From: Duganella sp. Root1480D1 | Lineage (GTDB): Bacteria; Pseudomonadota; Gammaproteobacteria; Burkholderiales; Burkholderiaceae_D | DNA: 60,089 nucleotides | Assembly (NCBI RefSeq): GCF_001427305.1 | Contig: NZ_LMFZ01000001.1 | Location: 585,167 to 645,255, forward strand | Reading direction: 5' to 3' | Part shown: positions 9,575 through 16,972 of the stretch, in pieces | How the letters are laid out: every line of letters begins with the position of its first letter | How positions within the stretch are numbered: the first letter of the stretch is position 1 | The notes under the pieces: generated by a model | What the model was told of the DNA's origin: nothing | What the model saw: the letters and a program-made list of their open reading frames with translations, nothing else | Database searches by the model: none | Made by a program: the position numbers and the translations under genes

Positions 9575-9876
9575 ATGCGACTACTCGCCATCACCTTGAT
9601 TTCAACTCTTCTCGCAGCTCCTGCCTTTGCTCAAAGCGAAGTTAAAGTTGATGACGCCCACATGCAAATCGGTGACATTACATTCCCCTCTCACAGGGGA
9701 AGACCCGCTACCTGATTTCCGGCGAGACTGCAAAACCCGGGCATGGCATGCTTCCGTTTCCTGGCTTTGCCAAGAACAAGAAAATCATGCTGGCTATCGG
9801 CAAACGCCGGTATGACGCGGCGAAGAAAGAAGACGTGCTTCGAGTTCATTGGCTTGGCATGGTCGAAGCCAAGTAA
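9575..9876 (+). pseudogene. Frameshifted small secreted protein
   Basis: ATG 9575 opens a clear Sec signal peptide (MRLLAITLISTLLAAPAFAQ) and runs to a stop at 9713. From about 9685 a second frame continues without interruption to TAA 9874 and reads like coherent protein (for example GHGMLPFPGFAKNKKI and RYDAAKKEDVLRVHWLGM). Restoring one base in or near the TTCCCCTCTC run (9683-9690) would join them into one ~100-aa exported protein. So it is either a recent pseudogene or a sequencing/assembly slip. I do not recognise the family. It ends 6 bp from the convergent yaiI stop. Confidence 0.6.
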
Positions 9877-9882
9877 GCCTGG

Positions 9883-10341
9883 TCAGCGAGGCGCAAGCTT
9901 TCTGCGCGCGAGCTCGCGATCGAGTGCATTGGCAAAGTTCTGGCGGTCGCCTTGACTGAACGCGGACGGCCCGCCGGTCTCGACGCCGGCGCCGCGCAGT
10001 TCTTCCATGAAGGCCCGCATCGTCAGCTGCTGGGCGATGGTGTCCTTGGTGTACCACTCGCCACGTGGATTGAGTGGCAAGCCGCCCTTCTCCAACACCA
10101 AGGCTGCCAGCGGAATGTCGCCGGTGACGACGATATCGCCGGCACTAACTCGCTCGACGATTTCGGCGTCGGCGGCATCGGCGCCCGCAGGCACTTGCAA
10201 CGCGCGGATGAAGCGCGAGCCCGGCACGCGAATTAACTGGTTGGCCACCAGCGTGACATTGATCTGCGTGCGGTCTGCAACGCGGAACAGGATGTCCTTG
10301 ATCACAGCGGGACAAGCGTCCGCATCTACCCAAATGTGCAT
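9883..10341 (-). CDS. yaiI: UPF0178 / YaiI-YqxD family protein
   Basis: 152 aa, full length for the family. The N-terminus [18 protein letters not shown] carries the conserved acidic DxDACP motif. Further conserved blocks are [12 protein letters not shown] and the C-terminal [19 protein letters not shown]. The family (DUF188) has a PIN-like fold, so an RNA or nucleic-acid role is suspected, but its function is not established. It lies 40 bp downstream of the reverse transcriptase on the same strand and could be co-transcribed, although yaiI is a common chromosomal gene in proteobacteria. Confidence 0.92.
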   Translation of the reverse strand: MHIWVDADACPAVIKDILFRVADRTQINVTLVANQLIRVPGSRFIRALQVPAGADAADAEIVERVSAGDIVVTGDIPLAALVLEKGGLPLNPRGEWYTKDTIAQQLTMRAFMEELRGAGVETGGPSAFSQGDRQNFANALDRELARRKLAPR

Positions 10342-10381
10342 GAATTACATCGAAGCCGATAAAAAGAATCAGACATTGTAA

Positions 10382-11749
10382 TCAAGTTGGCCAAACTATA
10401 TCGGCCATTAAGCGTCGCAGCTTGGCTGCGCGGTCGGAATTTACCATCGACACGTAAGAAATCCTGCCTGCCAGGTAGGCCTGGAAGTTGGGATGGTTCT
10501 CCCGGTTCTGGGATTCCGGCCCGTGGCGCACGCAATTGGTCAGCGTCGCCTTGAGTTTGTCGTAGTCGTCACGCGCGATATTGGGGTGGGAGTTGACAAC
10601 GATGCCCGTCACCTGCTGGCGTGTCCCTTCGCGCATCAGTCGCGTCTTGCGGGTGTTCACACGGAAGCCTTCCTCCAACGCGATCGCCGCCACTTGGATA
10701 TGGAAGCGCTCCGCGGACCGCGCAAAATCGTCCCCGCCCGAAAACGCCAGGTCGTCGGCATAGCGGCTGTACGAAGCGCCGAGCGAGCGTGCCAGGGAAT
10801 CAAGCCGAATGTCGAGCCGATGCGCGCAGAGATTCGCCAGCGCCGGCGAGCATGGGGATCCCTGCGGCAGGTGCGGCGATTTCAGGGCCTGGCGTTCGGA
10901 CCATGCCAGCGAACCGCCCGCCTGCTTGTCGCGGAACAGGCCATGGGGTGCGCGGTTGACGCAAATACGCGCGAGTGTTCCGGCAACGCTTTCCGGGTAG
11001 CCAAGCTTTTCAAACAGCGCTTGAATGCGCGAGTGCTGGATGCTCGGGAAGAAATCCTTCAGGTCCATGCGGACGACGGCGTGCTGTCCTGCGTGCCGCG
11101 CAGCATGCGTAACGCAGGAATGTCCGCGCCGGAAACCATGTGCGGACGGATGCGGCGGAACCAGGTCCAGGATCTGGCGCAGGATTTTCTGCTGGATGCG
11201 GCGCAGTCGTTCTTTGGGGATCTCGATCAAGCGCAGGCCGCCGCTACGCTTCGGCACCCAGCGATAGTGGTAATGCTGGAGGCTCAATTGCTCATCGCGT
11301 GCGATGCGCCACTGGTCCGCGAACCAGCGCAGCGCGCCGACTGGTTCATTCAGCCATGCGGACAGGTCGCCAACCGTTGGCAATTCCGGCAGGGAGAGCG
11401 CGGCCAGCCACGCCGGTTTGGGTGGGCGGATGGGCTGATCGAGGCAATAGCGGCGTACCTCCTGCAGTTCGACGAAAGTGGACTCGTCGTCTTGCCCGTC
11501 CTCGTCGTCATCGTCAAAGTCGACATATCCGCGGCCAAGCAGCTCCCACAGGATGTCCGCCAGTTCATGCCGGCTGAAGTAATGGAAGTTCTCGCCAGTC
11601 CGCAAGACAAGCGCAACACATACTCCAGGCGCCCAGGGTTGCGGCGCATCGAAGACGCGATGACATGCTGCGACCAGGTTTTCCGGGCTGCCGTCCGTGG
11701 CCAGCATCATGTCGGCAAGCGCCAGCGCGGTAAGTTTTTCGATGTTCAT
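10382..11749 (-). CDS. Retron-type reverse transcriptase with N-terminal extension
   Basis: RNA-directed DNA polymerase, 455 aa. Residues 1-~120 are a non-RT extension containing an acidic stretch (about 78-90). The RT core follows: MDLKDFFPSI (Asp229), LPQGSPCSP (294-302), YADD (330-333, catalytic aspartates) and a VTG motif in GTRQQVTGIVVN (380-382). VTG and the THAARH sequence near 214 correspond to the retron-specific VTG and NAxxH motifs; the latter is a variant with His for Asn. The layout resembles myxobacterial retron RTs. ATG 11749 is preferred, because the 26 extra codons from 11827 read like non-protein sequence, but neither start has a Shine-Dalgarno. No maturase or integrase domain is seen, so it is not a group II intron protein. 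No effector gene is evident beside it. Confidence 0.88.
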   Translation of the reverse strand: MNIEKLTALALADMMLATDGSPENLVAACHRVFDAPQPWAPGVCVALVLRTGENFHYFSRHELADILWELLGRGYVDFDDDDEDGQDDESTFVELQEVRRYCLDQPIRPPKPAWLAALSLPELPTVGDLSAWLNEPVGALRWFADQWRIARDEQLSLQHYHYRWVPKRSGGLRLIEIPKERLRRIQQKILRQILDLVPPHPSAHGFRRGHSCVTHAARHAGQHAVVRMDLKDFFPSIQHSRIQALFEKLGYPESVAGTLARICVNRAPHGLFRDKQAGGSLAWSERQALKSPHLPQGSPCSPALANLCAHRLDIRLDSLARSLGASYSRYADDLAFSGGDDFARSAERFHIQVAAIALEEGFRVNTRKTRLMREGTRQQVTGIVVNSHPNIARDDYDKLKATLTNCVRHGPESQNRENHPNFQAYLAGRISYVSMVNSDRAAKLRRLMADIVWPT

Positions 11750-11924
11750 GAAGTGAGAGGAGCGGAGAGCCGTCAACGAGTCTCGTGATGCGTGAGCGTG
11801 TTTGCGTGCGAACGCAATGCGGCTCATGCGGCGAAATGAAGAACATCAAACATCCCGCGGGGTAACCCCGCAGAGGCTGTCCCTGCACGAGGCAAAGACA
11901 GGCCGGCTTGGCGGTTCCGCCCCG
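11750..11924 (-). ncRNA. Structured leader upstream of the reverse transcriptase (candidate retron msr-msd or 5' UTR)
   Basis: Between the predicted transcription start (~11923) and the RT start codon the minus strand folds into a series of stems. 11877-11901 is a 10-bp stem (two G-U) with loop CTCGT. 11857-11871 is GCGGGG-TTA-CCCCGC. 11802-11817 is TTGCGT-TCGC-ACGCAA. A further GGCGG/CCGCC stem at 11910-11926 overlaps the presumed start. Retron RTs are normally preceded by such a structured RNA. I could not find a clear a1/a2 terminal inverted repeat or define the branching guanosine, so the retron RNA assignment is tentative. Confidence 0.35.
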
Positions 11925-11929
11925 CCGAC

Positions 11930-11958
11930 ACAGTAGGTTAATTTTGCCTGGAGGTCAA
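11930..11958 (-). promoter_or_regulatory. Sigma70-like promoter for the reverse transcriptase unit
   Basis: Minus strand: -35 TTGACC (11958-11953), exactly 17 bp, then -10 TACTGT (11935-11930). The -35 matches consensus at 5 of 6 positions, the -10 at 3 of 6. It would start transcription near 11923, about 170 nt before the preferred RT start. Confidence 0.5.
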
Positions 11959-11969
11959 CACCGCGACAA

Positions 11970-12689
11970 TTACAGCGTCGCAGGGGTCGCGTCGAGCTGG
12001 ATGCTTTGCAGGTAGATCTGCGAATACGCTTCAAAGCCGGAATCGATGCCCAGGAGAACCCACACCGCGCCGTTCGCATCGGTTGTTACCTTTTGCGGCT
12101 TATCGTTCTTCACGGTCTTGCTGGCGTAAGACACCGCAGTGCCGCAAGCCTGGCCGTTGGCGATATTGCCGATCACTTGCGCGTCCTTGCCGCCTTCGGC
12201 CTGGTTGCCGCGATCGATGTTCATGCGGATCGCGTTATTGACAGTCATGGCCTTTGGTTCAGCAGCCGTGGCGCCAGCGTAGACCCACACCGCTTCGCCC
12301 GGTGCGCCGCCCACGCCCATGCAACCGGTTTGCGCATTGCTGGCAAACTTGAGCGAGAAGTTGATGTTGTAGGTGGTGTTCTTTTCCAGGCCGAAGAACT
12401 GCTTCTTCACGAACAGGAACAGGTCATCGCTGCGATTGGTGCCGCCCACCAGGTATCCCTTGCCGGTCAGCGGAGTTGGCAGTGTGCGCTGCTCGAAGAC
12501 CACGTTGGTCGGCGCTGTCTCCGGCGTGTAGTCGGAGGAGCTGCCAGTCCAGCCAGTAACGCCATCCTTGTCGAAGTCCACCACCGCCGACACTTGCTTT
12601 GGACCTTTGTCGGTCTCATTGCCGCCGCCGCAAGCGGCCAACGCGGAAAGCATGGCGACGGAGATGCCGGTTTTCAGGATTGTTTTCAT
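11970..12689 (-). CDS. Putative secreted lipoprotein of unknown function
   Basis: 239 aa with a lipoprotein signal peptide (lipobox LAAC followed by GGG). The mature part has repeated Gly/Asn-rich beta-strand-like stretches (for example KNTTYNINFSLKFASNAQTG) and two Cys that could form a disulfide. It looks like a surface or periplasmic beta-sandwich protein. I do not recognise a named family. It is transcribed alone: the neighbour upstream ends with a terminator, and the RT downstream has its own promoter. Confidence 0.75.
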   Translation of the reverse strand: MKTILKTGISVAMLSALAACGGGNETDKGPKQVSAVVDFDKDGVTGWTGSSSDYTPETAPTNVVFEQRTLPTPLTGKGYLVGGTNRSDDLFLFVKKQFFGLEKNTTYNINFSLKFASNAQTGCMGVGGAPGEAVWVYAGATAAEPKAMTVNNAIRMNIDRGNQAEGGKDAQVIGNIANGQACGTAVSYASKTVKNDKPQKVTTDANGAVWVLLGIDSGFEAYSQIYLQSIQLDATPATL

Positions 12690-12739
12690 TGACTGCCCTT
12701 CTCACAAAAGTTTTTGGAAAACCAATTGTAAAAAGGAGA

Positions 12740-12762
12740 AAAGGCGCCGGGATGGCGCCTTT
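12740..12762 (-). terminator. Rho-independent terminator of the MFS/acyltransferase gene
   Basis: AAAGGCGCC and GGCGCCTTT form a perfect 9-bp stem with a 5-base loop. On the minus strand TTTTCTCCTTTTT follows. It lies about 45 bp beyond the stop codon at 12808. Confidence 0.85.
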
Positions 12763-12807
12763 GTATGTAGAGGTATGTAGCCCGCTCAGACCATTGACTA
12801 CATTTTT

Positions 12808-14694
12808 CTACTTCCAGTCGCCTCGGAGTTCTGCTACCTGGCGGTACAGCAATTCCGGGCTAACTTCGGTCGGTTCGACCGGCTGGCCTACTGCCAGCGA
12901 GAGATGCGAACGGAAGCCTTTGCGGAAAGCACGTTCCAGCAAGCCATCCTTGCTTCGGCTAAGCAGGTGGCCCCACAGGCCGCGCAGCGCCATCGGGATC
13001 ACCGGCACTTTGGTACGCTCGATGATCTTGCTGATGCCGCCCTTGAACTCATTCATCTCGCCAGTGCTGGTCAGCTTACCTTCCGGGAAGATGCAAACCA
13101 GCTCGCCTTCATGCAGCGCCTGCGCGATGTCGACGAAGGCCTTCTCCATCAGCCACGGGTCTTCCTTGGCCGGGGCAATCGGGATCGCTTTAGCGGTGCG
13201 GAAGATCCAGCCGAAAAACGGGGTCTTGAAGATGCGGTGGTCCATCACGAAGCGGATCGGACGCGGGCTAGCTGCCACGATGACAATCGCGTCGACGTAA
13301 CTCACGTGGTTGCACACCAGGACGGCGCCGCCCTCTTCCGGAATGCGGTCGGCATCGATCGTCTTCACGTTGTGCACGGTGTGGATCAGCAGCCAGGCCA
13401 GGAAGCGCATCAGGAATTCCGGCACCAGCGAGAAGATGTAAGCGGCCACAATGGCGTTCATGATCGCGGTAGCCAGGAACACTTGCGGAATCGTGAAGCC
13501 CTGGCCCAGCAGAAGGATCGCCACGCCGGTTGCCACCACCATGAACAAGGCGTTCAGGATGTTCATGCCGGCGATGGTGCGCGACAGGTGTTGCGGGTCG
13601 GCGCGCAACTGGATCAGCGCGAACAATGGGACGATGAAGAAGCCGCCGAACACGCCGATCATCACCACGTCCATGATGATGCGCCAGGCGCCAGGCAGCA
13701 TCACCATGGCGTAGGCATTCACTTCGCCCGGCGCGCTATAACCCTGGCTAGCCAGGTACAGGTCGATGCCGAACACCGACAGGCCAATGGAGCCGAAAGG
13801 CACCAGGCCGATTTCCACTTTGCGGCCGGAGAGCTTTTCGCACAGCAGCGAACCGGCGCCGATCCCCAACGAGAACATGGTCAGCAGCAGCACGAAGACG
13901 CTGTTGTCGCCTTTCAGGTAATCCTTGGCGTACACCGGGAACTGGGCCAGCACGATCGCGCCGTAGAACCAGAACCAGGAGTTGCCCAGCATCGACAGGA
14001 AGACGGAGCGATTGCCGGCCGAGAAGCGCAGGTTGCGGATCGATTCGGTGAACGGGTTCCAGTTCACTTTCAGGTCAGGCTGCGGCGCCGGCGTGTTCGG
14101 GATGCTATGCGCGGTCACCAGGCCTGCGATTGCGAAGAACACCGTGGCGACAGCCAGCCAGGTGATGCCGTCGGGCTTGTGGTTGACGATGATCGCGCCG
14201 AACACCTGGCCAAGCAGGATGCCGACGAAGGTGCCCATTTCTACGATGCCGTTGCCGCCGGTGAGTTCTTCCGGTTTCAGGTGCTGCGGCATATAAGCGT
14301 ATTTGACAGGGCCGAACAGGGTCGAATGCATGCCCATGCCGAAAATGGCAATCATCAGCAGCGCCAGGGTGTGGCTGAACCAGCCGACAGCGGCCACGCC
14401 CATGATGCCGATTTCCAGCCATTTAATAAAACGCGCCAGTTTGCCCTTCTCTATTTTCTCGGCGATCTGGCCGGACGTGGCGGAGAACAACACATAAGGC
14501 AGGATGAACAGGCCAGGCACCAGGTTGGTGACCAGCGACGGATCAAGGGTGGTCCAGCTTGACGCTTCGAACGCCAGCGCCACCACCAGGGCGGTCTTGA
14601 ACAGGTTGTCGTTGAACGCGCCGAGGAATTGGGTCCAGAAAAATGGCGCGAAACGGCGCTGTTTCAGGAGGTCAAACTGGCTGGGATGGCTCAT
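12808..14694 (-). CDS. MFS lysophospholipid transporter fused to PlsC-type acyltransferase (LplT-Aas-like)
   Basis: 628-aa fusion. Residues 1-~415 are a 12-helix major-facilitator domain resembling LplT, which flips lysophospholipids into the cytoplasm. Residues ~430-628 are a PlsC-family acyltransferase with VCNHVSYVDA (the HxxxxD catalytic motif) and FPEGKLTSTGEMNEF. Together they fit import and re-acylation of lysophosphatidylethanolamine. Unlike E. coli Aas there is no acyl-CoA/ACP synthetase domain, so the acyl donor must be made elsewhere. It has its own terminator. Confidence 0.88.
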   Translation of the reverse strand: MSHPSQFDLLKQRRFAPFFWTQFLGAFNDNLFKTALVVALAFEASSWTTLDPSLVTNLVPGLFILPYVLFSATSGQIAEKIEKGKLARFIKWLEIGIMGVAAVGWFSHTLALLMIAIFGMGMHSTLFGPVKYAYMPQHLKPEELTGGNGIVEMGTFVGILLGQVFGAIIVNHKPDGITWLAVATVFFAIAGLVTAHSIPNTPAPQPDLKVNWNPFTESIRNLRFSAGNRSVFLSMLGNSWFWFYGAIVLAQFPVYAKDYLKGDNSVFVLLLTMFSLGIGAGSLLCEKLSGRKVEIGLVPFGSIGLSVFGIDLYLASQGYSAPGEVNAYAMVMLPGAWRIIMDVVMIGVFGGFFIVPLFALIQLRADPQHLSRTIAGMNILNALFMVVATGVAILLLGQGFTIPQVFLATAIMNAIVAAYIFSLVPEFLMRFLAWLLIHTVHNVKTIDADRIPEEGGAVLVCNHVSYVDAIVIVAASPRPIRFVMDHRIFKTPFFGWIFRTAKAIPIAPAKEDPWLMEKAFVDIAQALHEGELVCIFPEGKLTSTGEMNEFKGGISKIIERTKVPVIPMALRGLWGHLLSRSKDGLLERAFRKGFRSHLSLAVGQPVEPTEVSPELLYRQVAELRGDWK

Positions 14695-14766
14695 GTTGCG
14701 TCACGGGAATAGTGAAAATATCGACAACATACAGCACATTGCGCAAGCTCTCAACCCGACTCGTCA

Positions 14767-14787
14767 AAGTATCGTTTTTTAATACTT
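14767..14787. promoter_or_regulatory. Short inverted repeat upstream of the MFS/acyltransferase gene
   Basis: AAGTAT and ATACTT are 6-bp perfect arms around a 9-base T-rich centre. The repeat lies between the end of the AbrB gene and the start of the MFS/acyltransferase gene, 73 bp from the latter. It could be an operator or a weak bidirectional terminator. Confidence 0.25.
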
Positions 14788-14800
14788 CATGGCAACGGCG

Positions 14801-15895
14801 TCACATGCGTACCAGGCGTCGATATGCCGGGCCGACGGCCAATACTAGCACCACCATCCGGCATACATGGAAGGCCGTGACCACCGGCACTTCGACATGC
14901 AGTGCCCGCGCCGTCAGCGCCATTTCCGCAATTCCGCCGGGAGATGTCGCCAGCAAGGCAGTTGCGGGATGCAGTCCGCCGAGTTTTGCAAGCAGCAGGC
15001 CGAAAAGCGCCGCCAGGCCAAGTGCCGCCGCCGTACAGGCGGCCACCGCTGCCATGAAGCGCGGTGCGGCATGCAGGAAGCCGGGGGTGAAGCGCGTGCC
15101 AAGCGACAGGCCGATGCAAAGCTGGCCGGTGCGCACCATCCATTCCGGTACGCTGCCTGCCGGCACTTGCGCCGCCGCCAGCAATCCTGCGCCGAACAAG
15201 GGACCGAGCACCCAGGCGTTCGGCACGCCGCGCTTGTACAAAAGCCAGCCAGCCGCGCAAGTCACGCAGGCGAGCAGGCCGAAGGCCAGCAATGGCTCCG
15301 CCGTGGCACTTGCGCCGATGCCCAATGCGGCCACCGACCCAGGGGGCGGTTGCGTCGCCACGGCGGTCGCCGCTGCCAATGGCGGCATGCCATGCCCGCT
15401 CCAATAGCGCAATACGAACGGCAGGAAGCTGACCACAAACATCAGCCGCACGCCCTGTGCAGCAGCCACATGCTGCGCCACCGCCCCATGCCGCTCGCCC
15501 TGCACCGCCATCTCGGAAGCTCCGCCCAGCGCCATCGAAAAGAACGCAGTGGCGGCGCTGACGTCCGCCAACCGTTTTAGCAGCCAGGCACACAGGCATC
15601 CCAGCGCCAGGGCAAACGTCACTGCCCCAGCGATATAGCCGGCGCGCGCCGCAACCACCGCCAGCACTGCGGGCGTGAAATACAGGCCGAGCACCGTACC
15701 GATCGCCCATTGCCCGGCAGCGCGTGCGGCAACCGGGCAGCGCAGGTCGACGCCCGCGATGCGCAGTGCGGCGCTGGCAAACAAGGGACCAATCAGCCAG
15801 GGCAGCGGTGTATCAAGCCACCTGCAAAAAAAAGCGGCCAGCAAGCCGGCCGCCAAAGCTTGGAGGAAGCAACGGTGGCGGGTCAGAAGACCCAT
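14801..15895 (-). CDS. AbrB-family membrane protein (COG3180-type permease)
   Basis: 364 aa with about ten hydrophobic helices in two homologous halves, each containing a conserved Gly-rich motif (SMALGGASEMAVQG in the first half, TSPGGIAEMALTARA in the second). This duplicated GG-x-E-M pattern is typical of AbrB/'ammonia monooxygenase' permease-like proteins, whose substrates are unknown. ATG 15895 overlaps the end of the ABC ATPase gene by 13 bp, so it is probably translationally coupled to the ABC importer. Longer in-frame starts would read deep into the ATPase gene. Confidence 0.85.
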   Translation of the reverse strand: MGLLTRHRCFLQALAAGLLAAFFCRWLDTPLPWLIGPLFASAALRIAGVDLRCPVAARAAGQWAIGTVLGLYFTPAVLAVVAARAGYIAGAVTFALALGCLCAWLLKRLADVSAATAFFSMALGGASEMAVQGERHGAVAQHVAAAQGVRLMFVVSFLPFVLRYWSGHGMPPLAAATAVATQPPPGSVAALGIGASATAEPLLAFGLLACVTCAAGWLLYKRGVPNAWVLGPLFGAGLLAAAQVPAGSVPEWMVRTGQLCIGLSLGTRFTPGFLHAAPRFMAAVAACTAAALGLAALFGLLLAKLGGLHPATALLATSPGGIAEMALTARALHVEVPVVTAFHVCRMVVLVLAVGPAYRRLVRM

Positions 15896-16962
15896 AGCTT
15901 GTCGGCCGGCAGTTGCAGCCAGTACTGGCCATCCTGCAGGCGGTATTTGGAATGGGCGCGCACGCTGATATCGCCGCGCTTGAACAGGCATTCCCAACGG
16001 TCGCCAAGATACATGCAGGTGACCAGTGCGAGCTGCAGCGAGTTCTCCACCTGGCTGCTGTTGACGCGTACTTCTTCAACGCGAATCAGCGGGGCAATCG
16101 TATCGCCGCCCTTGCCGCGCGCCGTGGCCTGCAGGGTGGTGCCTGCAACGTCGATCACGACACTGTCGCCATTGCGCGAAACCAGGGTGCCCGGCAGGCG
16201 GTTGTTACTGCCCATGAATTCTGCCGTGAACAGGGTCTCCGGCGTTTCGTACATCGACTGCGGCGTACCCTGCTGCTCGATCTTGCCGTTATTCAGCAGC
16301 AGGATGCGGTCGGAGATCGCCATCGCCTCATCCTGGTCGTGGGTCACCATCAGCGCCGACAGGCCCAGGCGCACGATCAGCTCGCGCAGGAAGGCGCGCG
16401 CCTCTTCGCGCAGTTTCGCGTCCAGGTTGGACAACGGCTCGTCCAGCAGGATCACCGGCGGGTTGTACACCAGTGCGCGGGCAATCGCCACGCGCTGCTG
16501 CTGCCCGCCCGACAACTGGTGCGGGAAGCGCTCGCCCAGGTGGCCCAGGCCAAGCTGCTTGAGCACCTCGGTCACGCGGCGCCCGATTTCTTCCTTGTTC
16601 ATCTTGCGCAGCTTCAGGCCGTAGGCCACGTTGTCCGCCACGGTCTTGTGCGGCCACAGCGCATACGACTGGAACACCAGGCCCAGGTTGCGCTGTTCGG
16701 CCGGCATTTCAAAGCCCTTGCTGCCATCGAACACACGGCGATCGCCGATATCGATGGAACCCAGGCGCGGGCTTTCCAGACCGGCCACGGCGCGCAGCAG
16801 CGTAGTCTTGCCGCTGCCCGATGGGCCCAGCAGCGCTACCACTTCGCCCTTTTGCAGGTGCATCGACACGCCCTTCAGGATCGGGTTGACGTGGGCGCCG
16901 GTGCCGTAGTCCAGGTGCAGGTCTTCGACGGACAGTTCGTTCATTTTGAGGTCTCGTTTCAT
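15883..16962 (-). CDS. ABC importer ATPase (COG3842-like, iron/phosphonate/polyamine type)
   Basis: 359 aa. Walker A GPSGSGKTTLLRAV, Q-loop VFQSYALWPH, signature LSGGQQQRVAIARAL, Walker B ILLDEPLSNLDAKLR and switch His in LMVTHDQDEA are all present. A C-terminal TOBE-like region (about 270-359) follows. It energises the permease encoded 10 bp upstream. A second in-frame ATG six codons later is a possible alternative start. Confidence 0.94.
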   Translation of the reverse strand: MKRDLKMNELSVEDLHLDYGTGAHVNPILKGVSMHLQKGEVVALLGPSGSGKTTLLRAVAGLESPRLGSIDIGDRRVFDGSKGFEMPAEQRNLGLVFQSYALWPHKTVADNVAYGLKLRKMNKEEIGRRVTEVLKQLGLGHLGERFPHQLSGGQQQRVAIARALVYNPPVILLDEPLSNLDAKLREEARAFLRELIVRLGLSALMVTHDQDEAMAISDRILLLNNGKIEQQGTPQSMYETPETLFTAEFMGSNNRLPGTLVSRNGDSVVIDVAGTTLQATARGKGGDTIAPLIRVEEVRVNSSQVENSLQLALVTCMYLGDRWECLFKRGDISVRAHSKYRLQDGQYWLQLPADKLWVF

Positions 16963-16972
16963 GATCTATGTC

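Noticed and set aside
10382..11749. Group II intron-encoded protein
   Set aside because: No maturase (X), DNA-binding or endonuclease domain follows the RT core, and no intron-like RNA structure was seen.
11857..11871. Terminator of the 11970 lipoprotein gene
   Set aside because: The hairpin is strong but lacks a following T-run and sits downstream of a promoter for the RT, so it is treated as part of the RT leader.
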